NCBI GenBank assembly: GCA_902489965.1
Contig: CABUCA010000004.1
Location: forward strand, 1 to 53,718
Reading direction: 5' to 3'
From: an uncultured Collinsella sp.
GTDB taxonomy: Bacteria > Actinomycetota > Coriobacteriia > Coriobacteriales > Coriobacteriaceae
DNA length: 53,718 nucleotides
Every line of letters begins with the position of its first letter. Position 1 is the stretch's first letter. Shown here one piece after another: positions 1 through 7,490 of the stretch. The position numbers were made by a program, and so were the translations under genes. A model generated the notes under the pieces. It was given only the letters and a program-made list of their open reading frames with translations, did no database searches and had not been told where the DNA came from.

Positions 1-366
1 CTGCGCGGGGCGGGTGCGCGCGAGGTGCATTGGCTGCCCCTCTATTGCAAGAAAGGCCGCCCCAGCTGGCAGCTACAGGTAATCTGTGCTCACGAGGATA
101 TCGAGCGCCTGCAGACGATTATCTTTTTGGAAACCACGACCAACGGCATTCGTCGCCAGGTCATGGAGCGCGTTTGCCTGCCACGCCGCTTTGAGCGCGT
201 AACGACGCCATGGGGCGAGGTGTCCGTTAAAGTGGCCACCCTGCCCGACGGCAGCGAGCGTGCAGCGCCCGAGTACGAGGACTGCGCCCGTCTCGCTCGC
301 GAGCATAATGTGCCGCTCCAGCGCGTGATGCGGGCGGCCCAGAGCGCGGCACTGCGATTTGAATAA
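1..366 (+). CDS. larC: LarC, nickel insertion protein, 3' end only
   Basis: The gene is cut by the window edge, so only the last 121 residues are present; the reading frame is open from base 1. LarC (DUF111 family) inserts nickel into pyridinium-3,5-bisthiocarboxylate mononucleotide to make the NPN pincer cofactor of lactate racemase and relatives. The visible part has the family's C-terminal features: a KKGRP segment close after the left edge, then a stretch matching the ferredoxin-like C-terminal domain (VICAHEDIERL, followed by LETTTNGIR and RVCLPR) and the conserved EYEDCARLAREH region before the stop. The family assignment rests on recalled conservation of these motifs. The 5' half and any neighbouring larB or larE lie outside the window. 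Confidence 0.8.
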   Translation: MRGAGAREVHWLPLYCKKGRPSWQLQVICAHEDIERLQTIIFLETTTNGIRRQVMERVCLPRRFERVTTPWGEVSVKVATLPDGSERAAPEYEDCARLAREHNVPLQRVMRAAQSAALRFE

Positions 367-426
367 CGCGGCTGGTGGCGACATCCTGCGCCTAGCCATA
401 TCAACCCCATTCGAAAGGATCTCCCC

Positions 427-976
427 ATGAAATACCTCATCGCCTCCGACATCCACGGCTCGGCATACTGGGCCGAGCGCCTCTGCGCCGCCATCGAGTC
501 CGAGCAGCCTGACCGCGTCGTGCTGCTGGGCGACCTGCTCTACCACGGTCCACGCAACGACCTGCCACGCGATTACGCTCCCAAGCGCGTTATTCCCGCT
601 GCTCAACGCCCTGGCCGACCGCATCATCGCGGTGCGCGGCAACTGCGACGCCGAGGTCGACCAGATGGTGCTCGACTTCCCCGTCATGGCCGACTACGCC
701 ACGCTGTTCGACGAGACCGGCCGCGAGCTGTTCCTGACGCACGGCCATGTCTTTGGCGCCGGCATGCACAACAGCGTCGACCACGCGCCCGCGCTGCCCG
801 AGGGCTCCGCGCTCGTCTACGGTCACACGCACATCAAGGTCAACGAGGAAAGTGCCGCGCACCCGGGCCTGTGGCTCTTCAACCCCGGTAGCGTGAGCAT
901 TCCCAAAGACGGCACGCACAGCTACGGCATCTACGAGGGCGGCGCGTTCCGCCATGTGATCCTGGAGGAGGAATAA
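427..976 (+). pseudogene. YfcE/MJ0936-type metallophosphodiesterase, split by a frameshift
   Basis: Two overlapping frames encode successive parts of one calcineurin-like phosphodiesterase. Bases 427-597 give 57 residues with the metal-binding SDIHG and GDLLYHGPR motifs. From 599 the neighbouring frame continues with RGNCDAEVDQ, THGHVFG, YGHTHIK and NPGSVSIP, which are the remaining family metal and nucleotide-site motifs. One extra base near 595-599 (around cccgctg) accounts for the shift; removing it gives a continuous 182-residue protein, the usual length of YfcE-like enzymes. The family hydrolyses phosphodiesters with two metal ions. The gene lies 2 bases ahead of mazG, whose ribosome site sits in its last codons, so the two were probably co-transcribed. 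It could be a real inactivating mutation or a sequencing error. Both halves keep good codon use, so the interruption is recent or artefactual. Confidence 0.8.
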
Positions 977-978
977 CC

Positions 979-1839
979 ATGGCGCAGCACATGGCTCAGC
1001 AAAATGCCGAGGGCTCGCGCGATCTGTCCACGCTGGTAGACGCGTCGACCGAGCTGCAGCATCTGGTGCAGACCATCTGGCGACTGCGTCAGCCCGATGG
1101 CTGCCCGTGGGACCGTGAGCAGACGCACCGCAGCATCGGCAAGAACATGATCGAGGAGGCCTACGAGGCACTCGACTGCATCGAGGCGGACGACGCGGTT
1201 CACCTACGCGAGGAGCTGGGCGACGTGCTCATGCAGGTCGTGCTGCATGCGCAGATCGCGGCGGACGCCGGCGAGTTTACGCTGGCCGACGTGGCACGCG
1301 ATATCGACGCCAAGCTCATCCGCCGCCACCCACACGTGTTTGGCGATGCGGATGCCGACAACTCCGACGAGGTACTCAAGATTTGGGACGAGGTCAAGCT
1401 TGCCGAGAAGGCCGCCAAGGACAAGGCCGTGACGGCAGGCGAGGCCGCGCCCGAGGGTCTGCTCGATGGTGTGCCCACGCATCTGCCGGCGCTGATGCAG
1501 GCGCAGAAGGTGTCGCGCAAGGCAGCTGCCGTGGGCTTTGAGTGGGAGACGGTCCAGGACGTGTGGGACGAGGTCGCCGAGGAACGTGCCGAGTTTGAGG
1601 CCGAGGCCCCTGGCTCGCCCGAGCGCGAGATGGAGTTTGGCGATCTGCTCTTTGCCCTGGTCAACGTTGCGCGCAAAGAGGGGATTGACGCCGAGAGCGC
1701 CCTTCGTGCCAGCACGGCAAAGTTCCGCCGTCGCTGGGCCGCGATGGAGCAGATGGCGGCCGATGCTCACGTGGATCTTGCCGAGCTTTCGACCCACGGC
1801 CTCAACGACCTGTGGGACGCAGCAAAGGCAGGGGAGTAA
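979..1839 (+). CDS. mazG: MazG nucleoside triphosphate pyrophosphohydrolase
   Basis: MazG hydrolyses (d)NTPs to the monophosphate and pyrophosphate, a housecleaning role, and in other bacteria it also affects ppGpp levels. The 286-residue protein has the expected two-domain form. The first MazG domain (about residues 30-135) shows PDGCPWDREQTH, the EExxE helix in MIEEAYEALDCIE and the REELGDVLMQVVLHAQ metal-binding helix. A second, shorter repeat (about 165-270) shows EFGDLLFALVNVARK. The start ATG at 979 follows GGAGGAG in the tail of the upstream gene with ideal spacing. The protein is slightly longer than the E. coli enzyme because of an N-terminal extension of about 20 residues. A strong terminator follows directly. 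Confidence 0.95.
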   Translation: MAQHMAQQNAEGSRDLSTLVDASTELQHLVQTIWRLRQPDGCPWDREQTHRSIGKNMIEEAYEALDCIEADDAVHLREELGDVLMQVVLHAQIAADAGEFTLADVARDIDAKLIRRHPHVFGDADADNSDEVLKIWDEVKLAEKAAKDKAVTAGEAAPEGLLDGVPTHLPALMQAQKVSRKAAAVGFEWETVQDVWDEVAEERAEFEAEAPGSPEREMEFGDLLFALVNVARKEGIDAESALRASTAKFRRRWAAMEQMAADAHVDLAELSTHGLNDLWDAAKAGE

Positions 1840-1843
1840 GACT

Positions 1844-1889
1844 GCGGGAACGACGGGCTGACACGCCTCATCGTTCCCGCTAAATTTTT
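1844..1889 (+). terminator. Rho-independent terminator after mazG
   Basis: A 10-bp perfect stem (GCGGGAACGA at 1844-1853 pairs with TCGTTCCCGC at 1871-1880) is followed by TAAATTTTT. It sits 5 bases after the mazG stop and separates mazG from eno. Confidence 0.85.
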
Positions 1890-2028
1890 CGAAAATCAAG
1901 TGTATCCCTCGGCTAACTTAGGGCATAATGCAAAAAGTGCGACATGGCTAACTTACGGAGACGCACCGATGGTGCACGGTCAGCCGGTCGCTTGCATCCA
2001 CTACGTTTCCAAGTGAGAGGGAGACAAC

Positions 2029-3318
2029 ATGAGCGATATTTTGGACGTCTACGGTCGCGAGGTGCTCGACAGCCGCGGCAATCCCACCGTCGAGGTCGAG
2101 GTCGTGCTCGAGGACGGCAGCTTTGGCCGTGCAATGGTGCCTTCGGGTGCTTCGACCGGCGCCTTTGAGGCCTGCGAGCTGCGCGATGGCGACAAGGGCC
2201 GCTACCTGGGCAAGGGCGTTTCGCAGGCCGTCGAGCATGTCAACAACGAGTGCGCTAACGCCGTCGTGGGCCTCGACGCCTTCGACCAGCGCGCCGTCGA
2301 TGCCGCGCTGATTGCCGCGGACGGTACCCCCAACAAGACCAAGCTCGGTGCCAACGCCATCCTGGGCGTGTCGCTGGCCGTCGCCCGCGCCGCTGCCGAG
2401 TCGGCGGGCCTGTCGCTGTACCAGTATCTGGGCGGCGTCAATGCCCACCTGCTGCCCACGCCCATGATGAACATCCTCAACGGCGGTGTGCATGCCGACA
2501 ATAACGTCGACTTCCAGGAGTTCATGATCATGCCGGTGGGCGCCCCGAGCTTTGCCGAGGGCCTGCGTTGGTGCGCCGAGGTCTACCACACCCTCAAGGG
2601 CGTGCTGCACGAGGCCGGCCTGGGCGGCGGCGTGGGCGACGAGGGCGGCTTTGCGCCCAACCTCAAGACCAATGCCGAGCCGTTCGAGTACATCACCAAG
2701 GCCGTGGAGAAGGCCGGCTTTAAGCCCGGCGTCGACTTCATGTACGCCATGGACCCGGCCTCGACCGAGTTCTACAACGCCGAGACCGGCATGTACGAGC
2801 TCAAGGGCGAGGGCGTTGAGTATACGAGCGCTCAGATGGTCGATTACTGGGAGAAGCTCGTCGACACCTATCCCATCATCTCCATCGAGGACGGCATGGC
2901 AGAGGAGGACTGGGACGGCTGGGTTGAGCTTACCCGTCGCATTGGCAACAAGGTGCAGCTGGTGGGCGACGACCTGTTCGTCACCAACACCGAGCGCCTC
3001 AAGAAGGGCATCGAGCTGGGCGCCGCCAACGCGATCCTGGTCAAGGTTAACCAGATCGGTACGCTCACCGAGTCGCTCGAGGCCATCGAGACCGCCAAGG
3101 AGGCCGGCTACGCTTGCATCGTGAGTCACCGTTCCGGCGAGACCGAGGACTCCACCATCGCTGACCTGGTCGTGGGTGTTAACGCCGGCCAGATCAAGTC
3201 GGGCGCCCCGTGCCGCAGCGACCGTATTGCCAAGTACAACCAGCTCATCCGCATCGAGGACGAGCTCGAGGGCAGCGCGCGCTACGCCGGTAAGGCCGCG
3301 TTCTACAACATTCGCTAA
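2029..3318 (+). CDS. eno: Enolase (phosphopyruvate hydratase)
   Basis: Enolase interconverts 2-phosphoglycerate and phosphoenolpyruvate in cytosolic glycolysis. The 429-residue product is the normal bacterial length and is conserved throughout. It shows EVLDSRGNPTVEVEV at the N-terminus, the GASTG loop near residue 40, GGVHADN and FQEFMIMP near 145-165, GDEGGFAP near 200, SIEDGMAEEDWDGW near 285, the catalytic lysine in LVKVNQIGTLTE (Lys339) and the SHRSGETEDS signature near 365. The ATG at 2029 has GAGAGGGAG upstream. The gene is flanked on both sides by terminators, so it is probably monocistronic. Codon use is strongly biased to G/C-ending codons, as expected of a highly expressed gene. 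Confidence 0.98.
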   Translation: MSDILDVYGREVLDSRGNPTVEVEVVLEDGSFGRAMVPSGASTGAFEACELRDGDKGRYLGKGVSQAVEHVNNECANAVVGLDAFDQRAVDAALIAADGTPNKTKLGANAILGVSLAVARAAAESAGLSLYQYLGGVNAHLLPTPMMNILNGGVHADNNVDFQEFMIMPVGAPSFAEGLRWCAEVYHTLKGVLHEAGLGGGVGDEGGFAPNLKTNAEPFEYITKAVEKAGFKPGVDFMYAMDPASTEFYNAETGMYELKGEGVEYTSAQMVDYWEKLVDTYPIISIEDGMAEEDWDGWVELTRRIGNKVQLVGDDLFVTNTERLKKGIELGAANAILVKVNQIGTLTESLEAIETAKEAGYACIVSHRSGETEDSTIADLVVGVNAGQIKSGAPCRSDRIAKYNQLIRIEDELEGSARYAGKAAFYNIR

Positions 3319-3321
3319 GGT

Positions 3322-3370
3322 AAGTGGTGCTCGCGGGGGCGGGGGTGACTCGGCCCCCGTTCCACTTTTG
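3322..3370 (+). terminator. First terminator after eno
   Basis: Nested stem starting 4 bases after the eno stop: AAGTGG (3322-3327) pairs with CCACTT (3362-3367), enclosing a GGGGGC/GCCCCC pair, then a short T run (TTTTG). Confidence 0.7.
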
Positions 3371-3383
3371 ATGGCCGCCATTG

Positions 3384-3416
3384 GGCGCTGGGCCGTGTGG
3401 CTCAGCGCCTTTTTTA
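3384..3416 (+). terminator. Second terminator after eno
   Basis: GGCGCTG (3384-3390) pairs with CAGCGCC (3403-3409), extended by GCC/GGC inside, followed by TTTTTTAT. It stands in tandem with the preceding hairpin and insulates eno from the cell-division gene downstream. Confidence 0.85.
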
Positions 3417-3441
3417 TGTCGAGCAAAGGCCGCCGAAGGCG

Positions 3442-3469
3442 TTGCGCGCGCTCGTGCTATAACTAAAAT
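3442..3469 (+). promoter_or_regulatory. Possible sigma70-type promoter for the FtsB-like gene
   Basis: TTGCGC at 3442-3447 and TAAAAT at 3464-3469 are separated by 16 bases, about 40 bases before the chosen start at 3507. It lies just after the double eno terminator, where a new promoter is needed. The match is moderate. Confidence 0.35.
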
Positions 3470-3506
3470 ACTTAGCGCAAACAAACCTCAACCGCACAAG
3501 GCGCAC

Positions 3507-4268
3507 ATGGATCAGATTTACGACAACAGGTACTATTCCGCCGGTTCGCGTGAACCGTCGTCCCGTCGCGCGCGCACGGTTCAGCTTGGCGGGTCCAGCT
3601 ATGCCGGCGCCGACCGCTCGGCGCAGCGCCCGACAAGTGCCTCGCGCCCCAGTGCTCAAATGAATACCTTGGCAGATCGCCCGGTGCGTCCGTCGCGCTC
3701 GGCGCACGCCCAGCGCCCCACGACTCAAACGCATGACAAGTCGAGCAGGCCCTCAAACCGCCTTTCGGGCTCGGACTTTATGCACTACGCCAACGACAAC
3801 GCGGTGGTCAAGGCGATCTACGACTTTACCCATGGACCCCAGCGCGGGCTGTTTATTGGCATTGTCGTTGCCCTGGTGCTCGTGAGCCTGTATTTTCCTG
3901 TGCGTGACCTGTACGTTGCCAAGCGCTCGAGCGACATTTTGGCCAAGCAGGTCGAGATTCGCCAGCAATATAACGACGAGCTGCAAAAAAGCGTCGACAA
4001 ACTGCTCTCGGAGGAGGGCATTAAGGATGCGGCGACCGAGGACCTGGGCCTGGTGATGCCCGGCGAGACCAAGATCGACGTGCTGGGCCTGGACGACGAT
4101 TCGGACTCGTCGTCGAGTAAGAAGTCGTCGAACGCCAAGAAGGCCAGCGAAGTGGCCAAGGAGATCGAGGAAGTCGGCAAGGACGCGCCGTGGTACATTC
4201 AGGCGCTCGATATGCTGTTTGGTTTTAACGGCGTCGAGGGTCAGACGGTCGCGTCCAGCGGCGAATAG
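3507..4268 (+). CDS. FtsB/DivIC-family septum formation initiator
   Basis: The 253-residue protein has a long, basic, Ser/Arg-rich cytoplasmic N-terminus (about 1-105), one transmembrane segment (about 115-135, core GLFIGIVVALVLVSLYF) and then an extracytoplasmic coiled coil (RSSDILAKQVEIRQQYNDEL and onward) ending in a short acidic and Ser/Lys linker and a conserved C-terminal tail. This is the topology of FtsB/DivIC proteins, which hold FtsL and FtsQ/DivIB together in the division complex; the position directly after eno is a known actinobacterial and coriobacterial arrangement. An open frame extends upstream into the terminator, but ATG 3507 with AAGG six bases before it is the sensible start. 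The next gene, Ppx/GppA, follows 28 bases later, again as in other Actinobacteria. Confidence 0.85.
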   Translation: MDQIYDNRYYSAGSREPSSRRARTVQLGGSSYAGADRSAQRPTSASRPSAQMNTLADRPVRPSRSAHAQRPTTQTHDKSSRPSNRLSGSDFMHYANDNAVVKAIYDFTHGPQRGLFIGIVVALVLVSLYFPVRDLYVAKRSSDILAKQVEIRQQYNDELQKSVDKLLSEEGIKDAATEDLGLVMPGETKIDVLGLDDDSDSSSSKKSSNAKKASEVAKEIEEVGKDAPWYIQALDMLFGFNGVEGQTVASSGE

Positions 4269-4296
4269 GCGAGTAGCGCCCGGAGGGGAGCCCGCA

Positions 4297-5298
4297 ATGG
4301 CAGATTGCAAACGATATAAGGTGGCGGCGATCGACCTGGGAACGGTGTCGTCGCGACTGGTGTTGGCGCAGGTTGAGGCCGGGGCGATTGTGGAATCGTC
4401 CAAGCATACCGAGATTACCGACTTGGGTGAGGGCGTCGACGCGACGGGTCGCTTTTGCGAGGCGGCTGTGGAACGCGTGCTCGCTGCGTGCCGCATGTTC
4501 GTGGCCGAGGCGCGCGACTTTGGGGCCGCGTGCATCTGCACCACGTGCACGAGCGCCGCGCGCGATGCATCCAACGCCGCGCTGCTGTTGGACGGCCTGC
4601 GCGAGCTGGGGCTCGAGCCGCAGGTGATTCCGGGCGAGGTCGAGGCGCGCCTGACGTTTTTTGGCGTGGCGCACGACTTTGCCGGCGAGCGCATTATCGT
4701 CGCCGATTCGGGCGGCGGGTCCACGGAACTCGCGACGGGCGTGTACGCGCCGGAGCGCGGGGCTTTTGCGCTGGAGGGCACGCGTTCGCTGGACATCGGT
4801 TGTCGCCGTGTGACGGAGCGATTTTTCTCGGCACTGCCGCCCGCACGCGGCGAGCTTACTGCCGCTGCCGCGTGGGCGGGCGAGCAGTTCGCTGCCTATT
4901 TTGAGGGCCTGCCGAGCAATTTTGAGCGCGCCGAACGCTTGGTCGCAGTGGGTGGCACCGTCACCACACTCGTGGCGCTCGTTCATGAGCTGGAACCGTA
5001 CGATTCGAGCTTTGTGCACCTGCGCGAGCTTTCGCTGGATCAGGTTTCGGCCGCTATCGAGCGCATGTCTGCGTTGGATGCGGACGGCATCGCCGCTCTA
5101 CCGGGTGTACAGCCCAAACGCGCGGGCGTGATCTTGGCTGGTGCCGTGGTAATCCGCGAGCTTATGCGAGCCGGCGGCTACAAGACGCTCACTGTAAGCG
5201 AGAACAGCTTACTCGCCGGCATGGCCGCCACCATCAACGAGGCTCTCGACGGTGCGACCCCCACCATCTCCTGGACCCCAGAGCTCAGCACCCTCTAA
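4297..5298 (+). CDS. Ppx/GppA family exopolyphosphatase/pppGpp phosphohydrolase
   Basis: Members of this ASKHA-fold family remove terminal phosphate from polyphosphate or from pppGpp; sequence alone does not separate the two activities. The 333-residue product is the single-module actinobacterial size, without the C-terminal HD domain of E. coli Ppx. Motifs: AAIDLGTVSSRL near residue 10 (phosphate 1 loop), CTTCTSAARDASN near 85, PGEVEARLTF near 112, the phosphate 2 loop ADSGGGSTEL near 135 and VAVGGTVTTL near 215. The frame is open from 4219, but ATG 4297 has CGGAGGGGAG upstream and lies after the stop of the FtsB-like gene, so it is preferred. Confidence 0.9.
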   Translation: MADCKRYKVAAIDLGTVSSRLVLAQVEAGAIVESSKHTEITDLGEGVDATGRFCEAAVERVLAACRMFVAEARDFGAACICTTCTSAARDASNAALLLDGLRELGLEPQVIPGEVEARLTFFGVAHDFAGERIIVADSGGGSTELATGVYAPERGAFALEGTRSLDIGCRRVTERFFSALPPARGELTAAAAWAGEQFAAYFEGLPSNFERAERLVAVGGTVTTLVALVHELEPYDSSFVHLRELSLDQVSAAIERMSALDADGIAALPGVQPKRAGVILAGAVVIRELMRAGGYKTLTVSENSLLAGMAATINEALDGATPTISWTPELSTL

Positions 5299-5300
5299 AT

Positions 5301-5367
5301 AAGTTGCGGTGAAATAGTTCCTAAATAAGCTGGTAAACGGTATAAAGGATCTATTCCACCGCAACTT
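5301..5367 (+). repeat. 17-bp inverted repeat, intergenic
   Basis: AAGTTGCGGTGAAATAG (5301-5317) and CTATTCCACCGCAACTT (5351-5367) are complementary at 16 of 17 positions around a 33-base AT-rich loop. The element begins 2 bases after the Ppx/GppA stop. It lacks an adjacent T run on the plus strand (a TTTTT lies about 20 bases further on), so it is an atypical terminator or an intergenic palindromic repeat. Confidence 0.6.
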
Positions 5368-5541
5368 CTAAGGGACCGAAGCTGTCTTTTTAGCCCGTCC
5401 TAAATTAGTTGGCTTTCTGAAGCGCGGGGCGGTGGGACGTCCGCGTATTTGCTGCGCAAATCCGCACCGGCTTCGGCCGCCTGCCGGCGCCCTCGCCGGC
5501 TCGCTGCGGACGCTGCGCGTCCGCTTGACGCTCGCCCCCTC

Positions 5542-5566
5542 GCGGGTTCGAGTCCCACCGGCATCT
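5542..5566 (+). other. Isolated tRNA T-arm/acceptor 3'-end fragment
   Basis: The segment GCGGGTTCGAGTCCCACC followed by GGCATCT has the form of a tRNA T-arm plus acceptor strand, but no matching 5' acceptor strand, D-arm or anticodon arm lies in the GC-rich stretch upstream (5404-5541). It shares GGTTCGAGTCCCACCG with the intact tRNA-Leu about 90 bases away on the other strand. It is best read as a tRNA remnant, possibly left by integration or recombination at a tRNA. Confidence 0.5.
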
Positions 5567-5604
5567 AAAAGAAGCGAGCCCACATCCCTGGGGAACACGG
5601 GCTC
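5566..5604 (-). terminator. Terminator of tRNA-Leu
   Basis: On the minus strand GAGCCC (5604-5599) pairs with GGGCTC (5581-5576), with an inner GGGA/TCCC pairing, followed by GCTTCTTTTAG. It begins 12 bases after the tRNA 3' end. Confidence 0.65.
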
Positions 5605-5616
5605 GTAAACAATACG

Positions 5617-5701
5617 TGGTAGGGGCGGTGGGACTCGAACCCACAATCCTTGCGGCGAGGGATTTTAAGTCCCCTGCGTATGCCAATTCCGCCACGCCCC
5701 C
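5617..5701 (-). tRNA. tRNA-Leu (anticodon UAA)
   Basis: The 85-base minus-strand sequence folds as a class II tRNA. The acceptor strand GGGGGCG pairs with CGCCCCU (first pair G-U), an anticodon stem GGGGA/UCCCU encloses the loop CUUAAAA (anticodon UAA), a long variable arm follows, and the T-arm is GUGGG-UUCGAGU-CCCAC. The CCA end is encoded (5617-5619). The long variable arm and UAA anticodon agree on leucine. Confidence 0.95.
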
Positions 5702-5732
5702 GTGAGACTAGAAGTCTAGCACAAGCCGTCCG

Positions 5733-6356
5733 CTACGCGTTGACGGCCATCGAGTGTTGGCCCGACTTTTCCAAGTACTCGGCATACTTGGCCTCGTCGC
5801 CCTTGTTTTGGTATTGCAGGGCCAGCAGGTACTCCAGACGGCAGCGCTTGACCGGGTCGTTGCCGACACCCTCGAGCATGCGCTCCAGCTCGGGAATGTC
5901 GTTGTGGCGCTTGAGGATCATCGTGTCGTACATCAGCTGGCACTCGTGCGCGACTGCCTCGGCCTGACCGCCCTCAAAGCCCTTGATCTCGTGCAGGAGC
6001 TCCTTGGACTTTTTGCGGTCCTCCTGGCCAACGTAGTAGTTAAAGGCCTTAATGACCAGGTCGACGCGCTGCATCTTGGGCAGGTTGAGTCCCAGCAGCA
6101 GGTCGAACATCTCGCTGGCGCGCTCGTGGTCCTCGCGCAGCAGATAGGAGTTCAGGCGCAGGTAGTCGCGGTTGTAGCGCGGGTACAGCATGCTGGTGAG
6201 TTTGCCGTCGAGCAAACGATCGAACTCGTCCCACTGCTTGGCGGCCATGAGCCGCTGCAGGCGTTTAAACGTGGTGCGTTTTTTGACGCTAAAGAACACC
6301 GACACGGCGATGCAGATGATAACGACGGCGGTCCAGAGTGTGCGGGAATCGGGCAT
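5733..6356 (-). CDS. Membrane-anchored helical-repeat protein, function unknown
   Basis: This 207-residue protein starts with one hydrophobic segment (residues about 7-24, TAVVIICIAVSVFFSV) followed by KKR, suggesting an N-terminal membrane anchor with the rest in the cytoplasm. The remainder is a run of amphipathic helix pairs resembling TPR units (for example RASEMFDLLLGLNLP and EYLLALQYQNKGDEAKYAEYL). No catalytic motif is visible. Such small anchored TPR-like proteins usually act as assembly or scaffold factors, but nothing in the context fixes a role. Start ATG 6356 has AAGGA about 8 bases upstream. A TATAAT-like hexamer on the minus strand at 6417-6412 could be its promoter. It converges on tRNA-Leu downstream. 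I do not recognise a named family. Confidence 0.75.
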   Translation of the reverse strand: MPDSRTLWTAVVIICIAVSVFFSVKKRTTFKRLQRLMAAKQWDEFDRLLDGKLTSMLYPRYNRDYLRLNSYLLREDHERASEMFDLLLGLNLPKMQRVDLVIKAFNYYVGQEDRKKSKELLHEIKGFEGGQAEAVAHECQLMYDTMILKRHNDIPELERMLEGVGNDPVKRCRLEYLLALQYQNKGDEAKYAEYLEKSGQHSMAVNA

Positions 6357-6519
6357 ATTAGGGTCCTTAGTCGCTCATAAAGCGAGCGGTATGACAACAT
6401 GTACTAGATGTATTATACGCAGCGCGAAAGCAAACTGGCATAAAAGCTCATCGAGGCTGAGCGCCATCGCTCGCTGCGGTACACTTACCTAAAGTAAACC
6501 ATGAAGGGAGACATTACCT

Positions 6520-6807
6520 ATGAAGAAGATCGTTTTGGCTTGCGGTGCTGGCGCTGCTACTTCCACGCTCGTTGCCCAGAAGGTCGCCACCCTGCTCGAC
6601 GCCAACGGTTACGCCGGCAAGTATGAGATCGTGCAGTGCGCCATCTCCGAGGCCAAGGATTACTGCGACGAGGGCGCCGATCTGCTGATCGCCACCACCG
6701 TTGCCCCCGAGGGCCTCACCTGCCCGTACGTGAGCGGCGTGCCCTTCATGACCGGCATGAACCGCGTCGCTGCTGAGAAGGCCGTTCTCGACGTCATGGC
6801 TCAGTAG
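6520..6807 (+). CDS. PTS sugar transporter subunit IIB, galactitol type, orphan
   Basis: A 95-residue stand-alone IIB domain. PTS IIB passes phosphate from IIA to the incoming sugar through a phosphocysteine. The active-site loop is intact: IVLACGAGAATST, with Cys8 at the end of strand 1, as in GatB-type IIB proteins. The fold continues with YEIVQCAISEAKDY and a C-terminal helix. No IIA, IIC or sugar catabolic gene is beside it, so the partners must be encoded elsewhere or the protein has a regulatory role. Start ATG 6520 follows GAAGGGAG. A VOC-family gene starts 12 bases after the stop and probably shares the transcript, ending at the strong terminator at 7217-7257. Confidence 0.85.
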   Translation: MKKIVLACGAGAATSTLVAQKVATLLDANGYAGKYEIVQCAISEAKDYCDEGADLLIATTVAPEGLTCPYVSGVPFMTGMNRVAAEKAVLDVMAQ

Positions 6808-6818
6808 GCGCTGCCTGT

Positions 6819-7193
6819 ATGAATGAGCAGAACGCCAATCCGGTCGAGCTCTTTGGTATGCGCGTCGCCCATGTGGGCATTAACGCCACCGACCCGGCAG
6901 ACGCCTTGGAGATCGCGGAGTTGTTCTCGACGATGATGGGTCTGCCCGTCATCGAGACCCCCGTTTCGTACTTTAACGATTCGCTGGTCGAGATCATGAA
7001 GCAGAACGGTCGTGGCGCCAAGGGCCACATTGGCTTTGCCGTCAACGACATCGATGCGGCCGAGAAGTGGTTTGCCGAGCGCGGGCTCGAGGTTAACGAG
7101 GAGTCGCGCGCGCTGCTGCCCGACGGTGGCACCAAGCTCGTGTACTTTAAGCGCGAGTTCGCCGGCTTCGCCGTGCACCTGTGCCGTGAGTAG
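6819..7193 (+). CDS. VOC-superfamily (glyoxalase-like) protein
   Basis: The 124-residue protein has the beta-alpha-beta-beta-beta pattern of a vicinal oxygen chelate domain: RVAHVGINATDPADALEIAELFSTMMGLP at the start, then a strand/loop segment GHIGFAVNDIDAAEKWFAERGLEVN, and LVYFKREFAGFAVHLCRE at the end. Histidines in AHVGI and GHIGF and a late Glu (HLCRE) are in the places where metal ligands normally lie, so it may bind a divalent metal. Relatives include lactoylglutathione lyases, epimerases and antibiotic-binding proteins; the substrate cannot be read from the sequence. It is predicted to be co-transcribed with the PTS IIB gene upstream (12-base gap), hinting at carbohydrate metabolism. 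The ribosome site for ATG 6819 is weak; ATG 6858 is an alternative start that would cut off the first 13 residues. Confidence 0.75.
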   Translation: MNEQNANPVELFGMRVAHVGINATDPADALEIAELFSTMMGLPVIETPVSYFNDSLVEIMKQNGRGAKGHIGFAVNDIDAAEKWFAERGLEVNEESRALLPDGGTKLVYFKREFAGFAVHLCRE

Positions 7194-7216
7194 CACACAA
7201 GCTGCCATAGCTAACG

Positions 7217-7257
7217 AAAAATGGGGTAAGGCCGCGCGGCTTTACCCCATTTTTTTA
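7217..7257 (+). terminator. Strong bidirectional terminator
   Basis: AAAAATGGGGTAAGGCCGC pairs with GCGGCTTTACCCCATTTTT with one G-U pair and almost no loop, followed by further T. The A run before and T run after make it able to work in both directions, ending the IIB-VOC transcript. Confidence 0.95.
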
Positions 7258-7290
7258 TGCCACGCGGCCGCCTGGCGGGCTGTTGAAAAT

Positions 7291-7473
7291 CGAAGGTGAA
7301 TACTTTTCCGAGAAGTGAACGAGCAAAATCGGACCCCCCGAAGCATCGACACTTTGAGGGTGGAATTTCCTGCGGTTTCGTCGAGTTTTTCCTGCAGTTT
7401 TGGCGCCAAAAAGTGTGGATGCTTCAGGGGTCCAAAATAGGTCGTTCACTTCGCGGGAAAGTATTCACCTTCG
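7291..7473. repeat. Long inverted-repeat element, copy 1 (about 183 bp)
   Basis: Two arms of roughly 67 bases (7291-7357 and 7407-7473) are imperfect reverse complements. Conserved blocks are CGAAGGTGAATACTTT, CGAGAAGTGAACGA, GGACCCC and GAAGCATC-GACACTTT. The core carries TTTCCTGCGGTTT. No open reading frame of note lies inside. A second, diverged copy is at 12321-12502. It fills the gap between the IIB-VOC terminator and the histidine kinase stop, and in RNA would form one long hairpin. It could be a MITE-like element or a structured intergenic repeat. Confidence 0.85.
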
Positions 7474-7490
7474 TTTCGCGAGTGGCGCCC

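Noticed and set aside
1948..3426. Long antisense frame over eno
   Set aside because: A mirror of the highly biased eno codons; no ribosome site and no protein-like features.
5404..5566. A second functional tRNA on the plus strand
   Set aside because: Only the T-arm and 3' acceptor strand are recognisable; no D-arm, anticodon arm or 5' strand can be folded.
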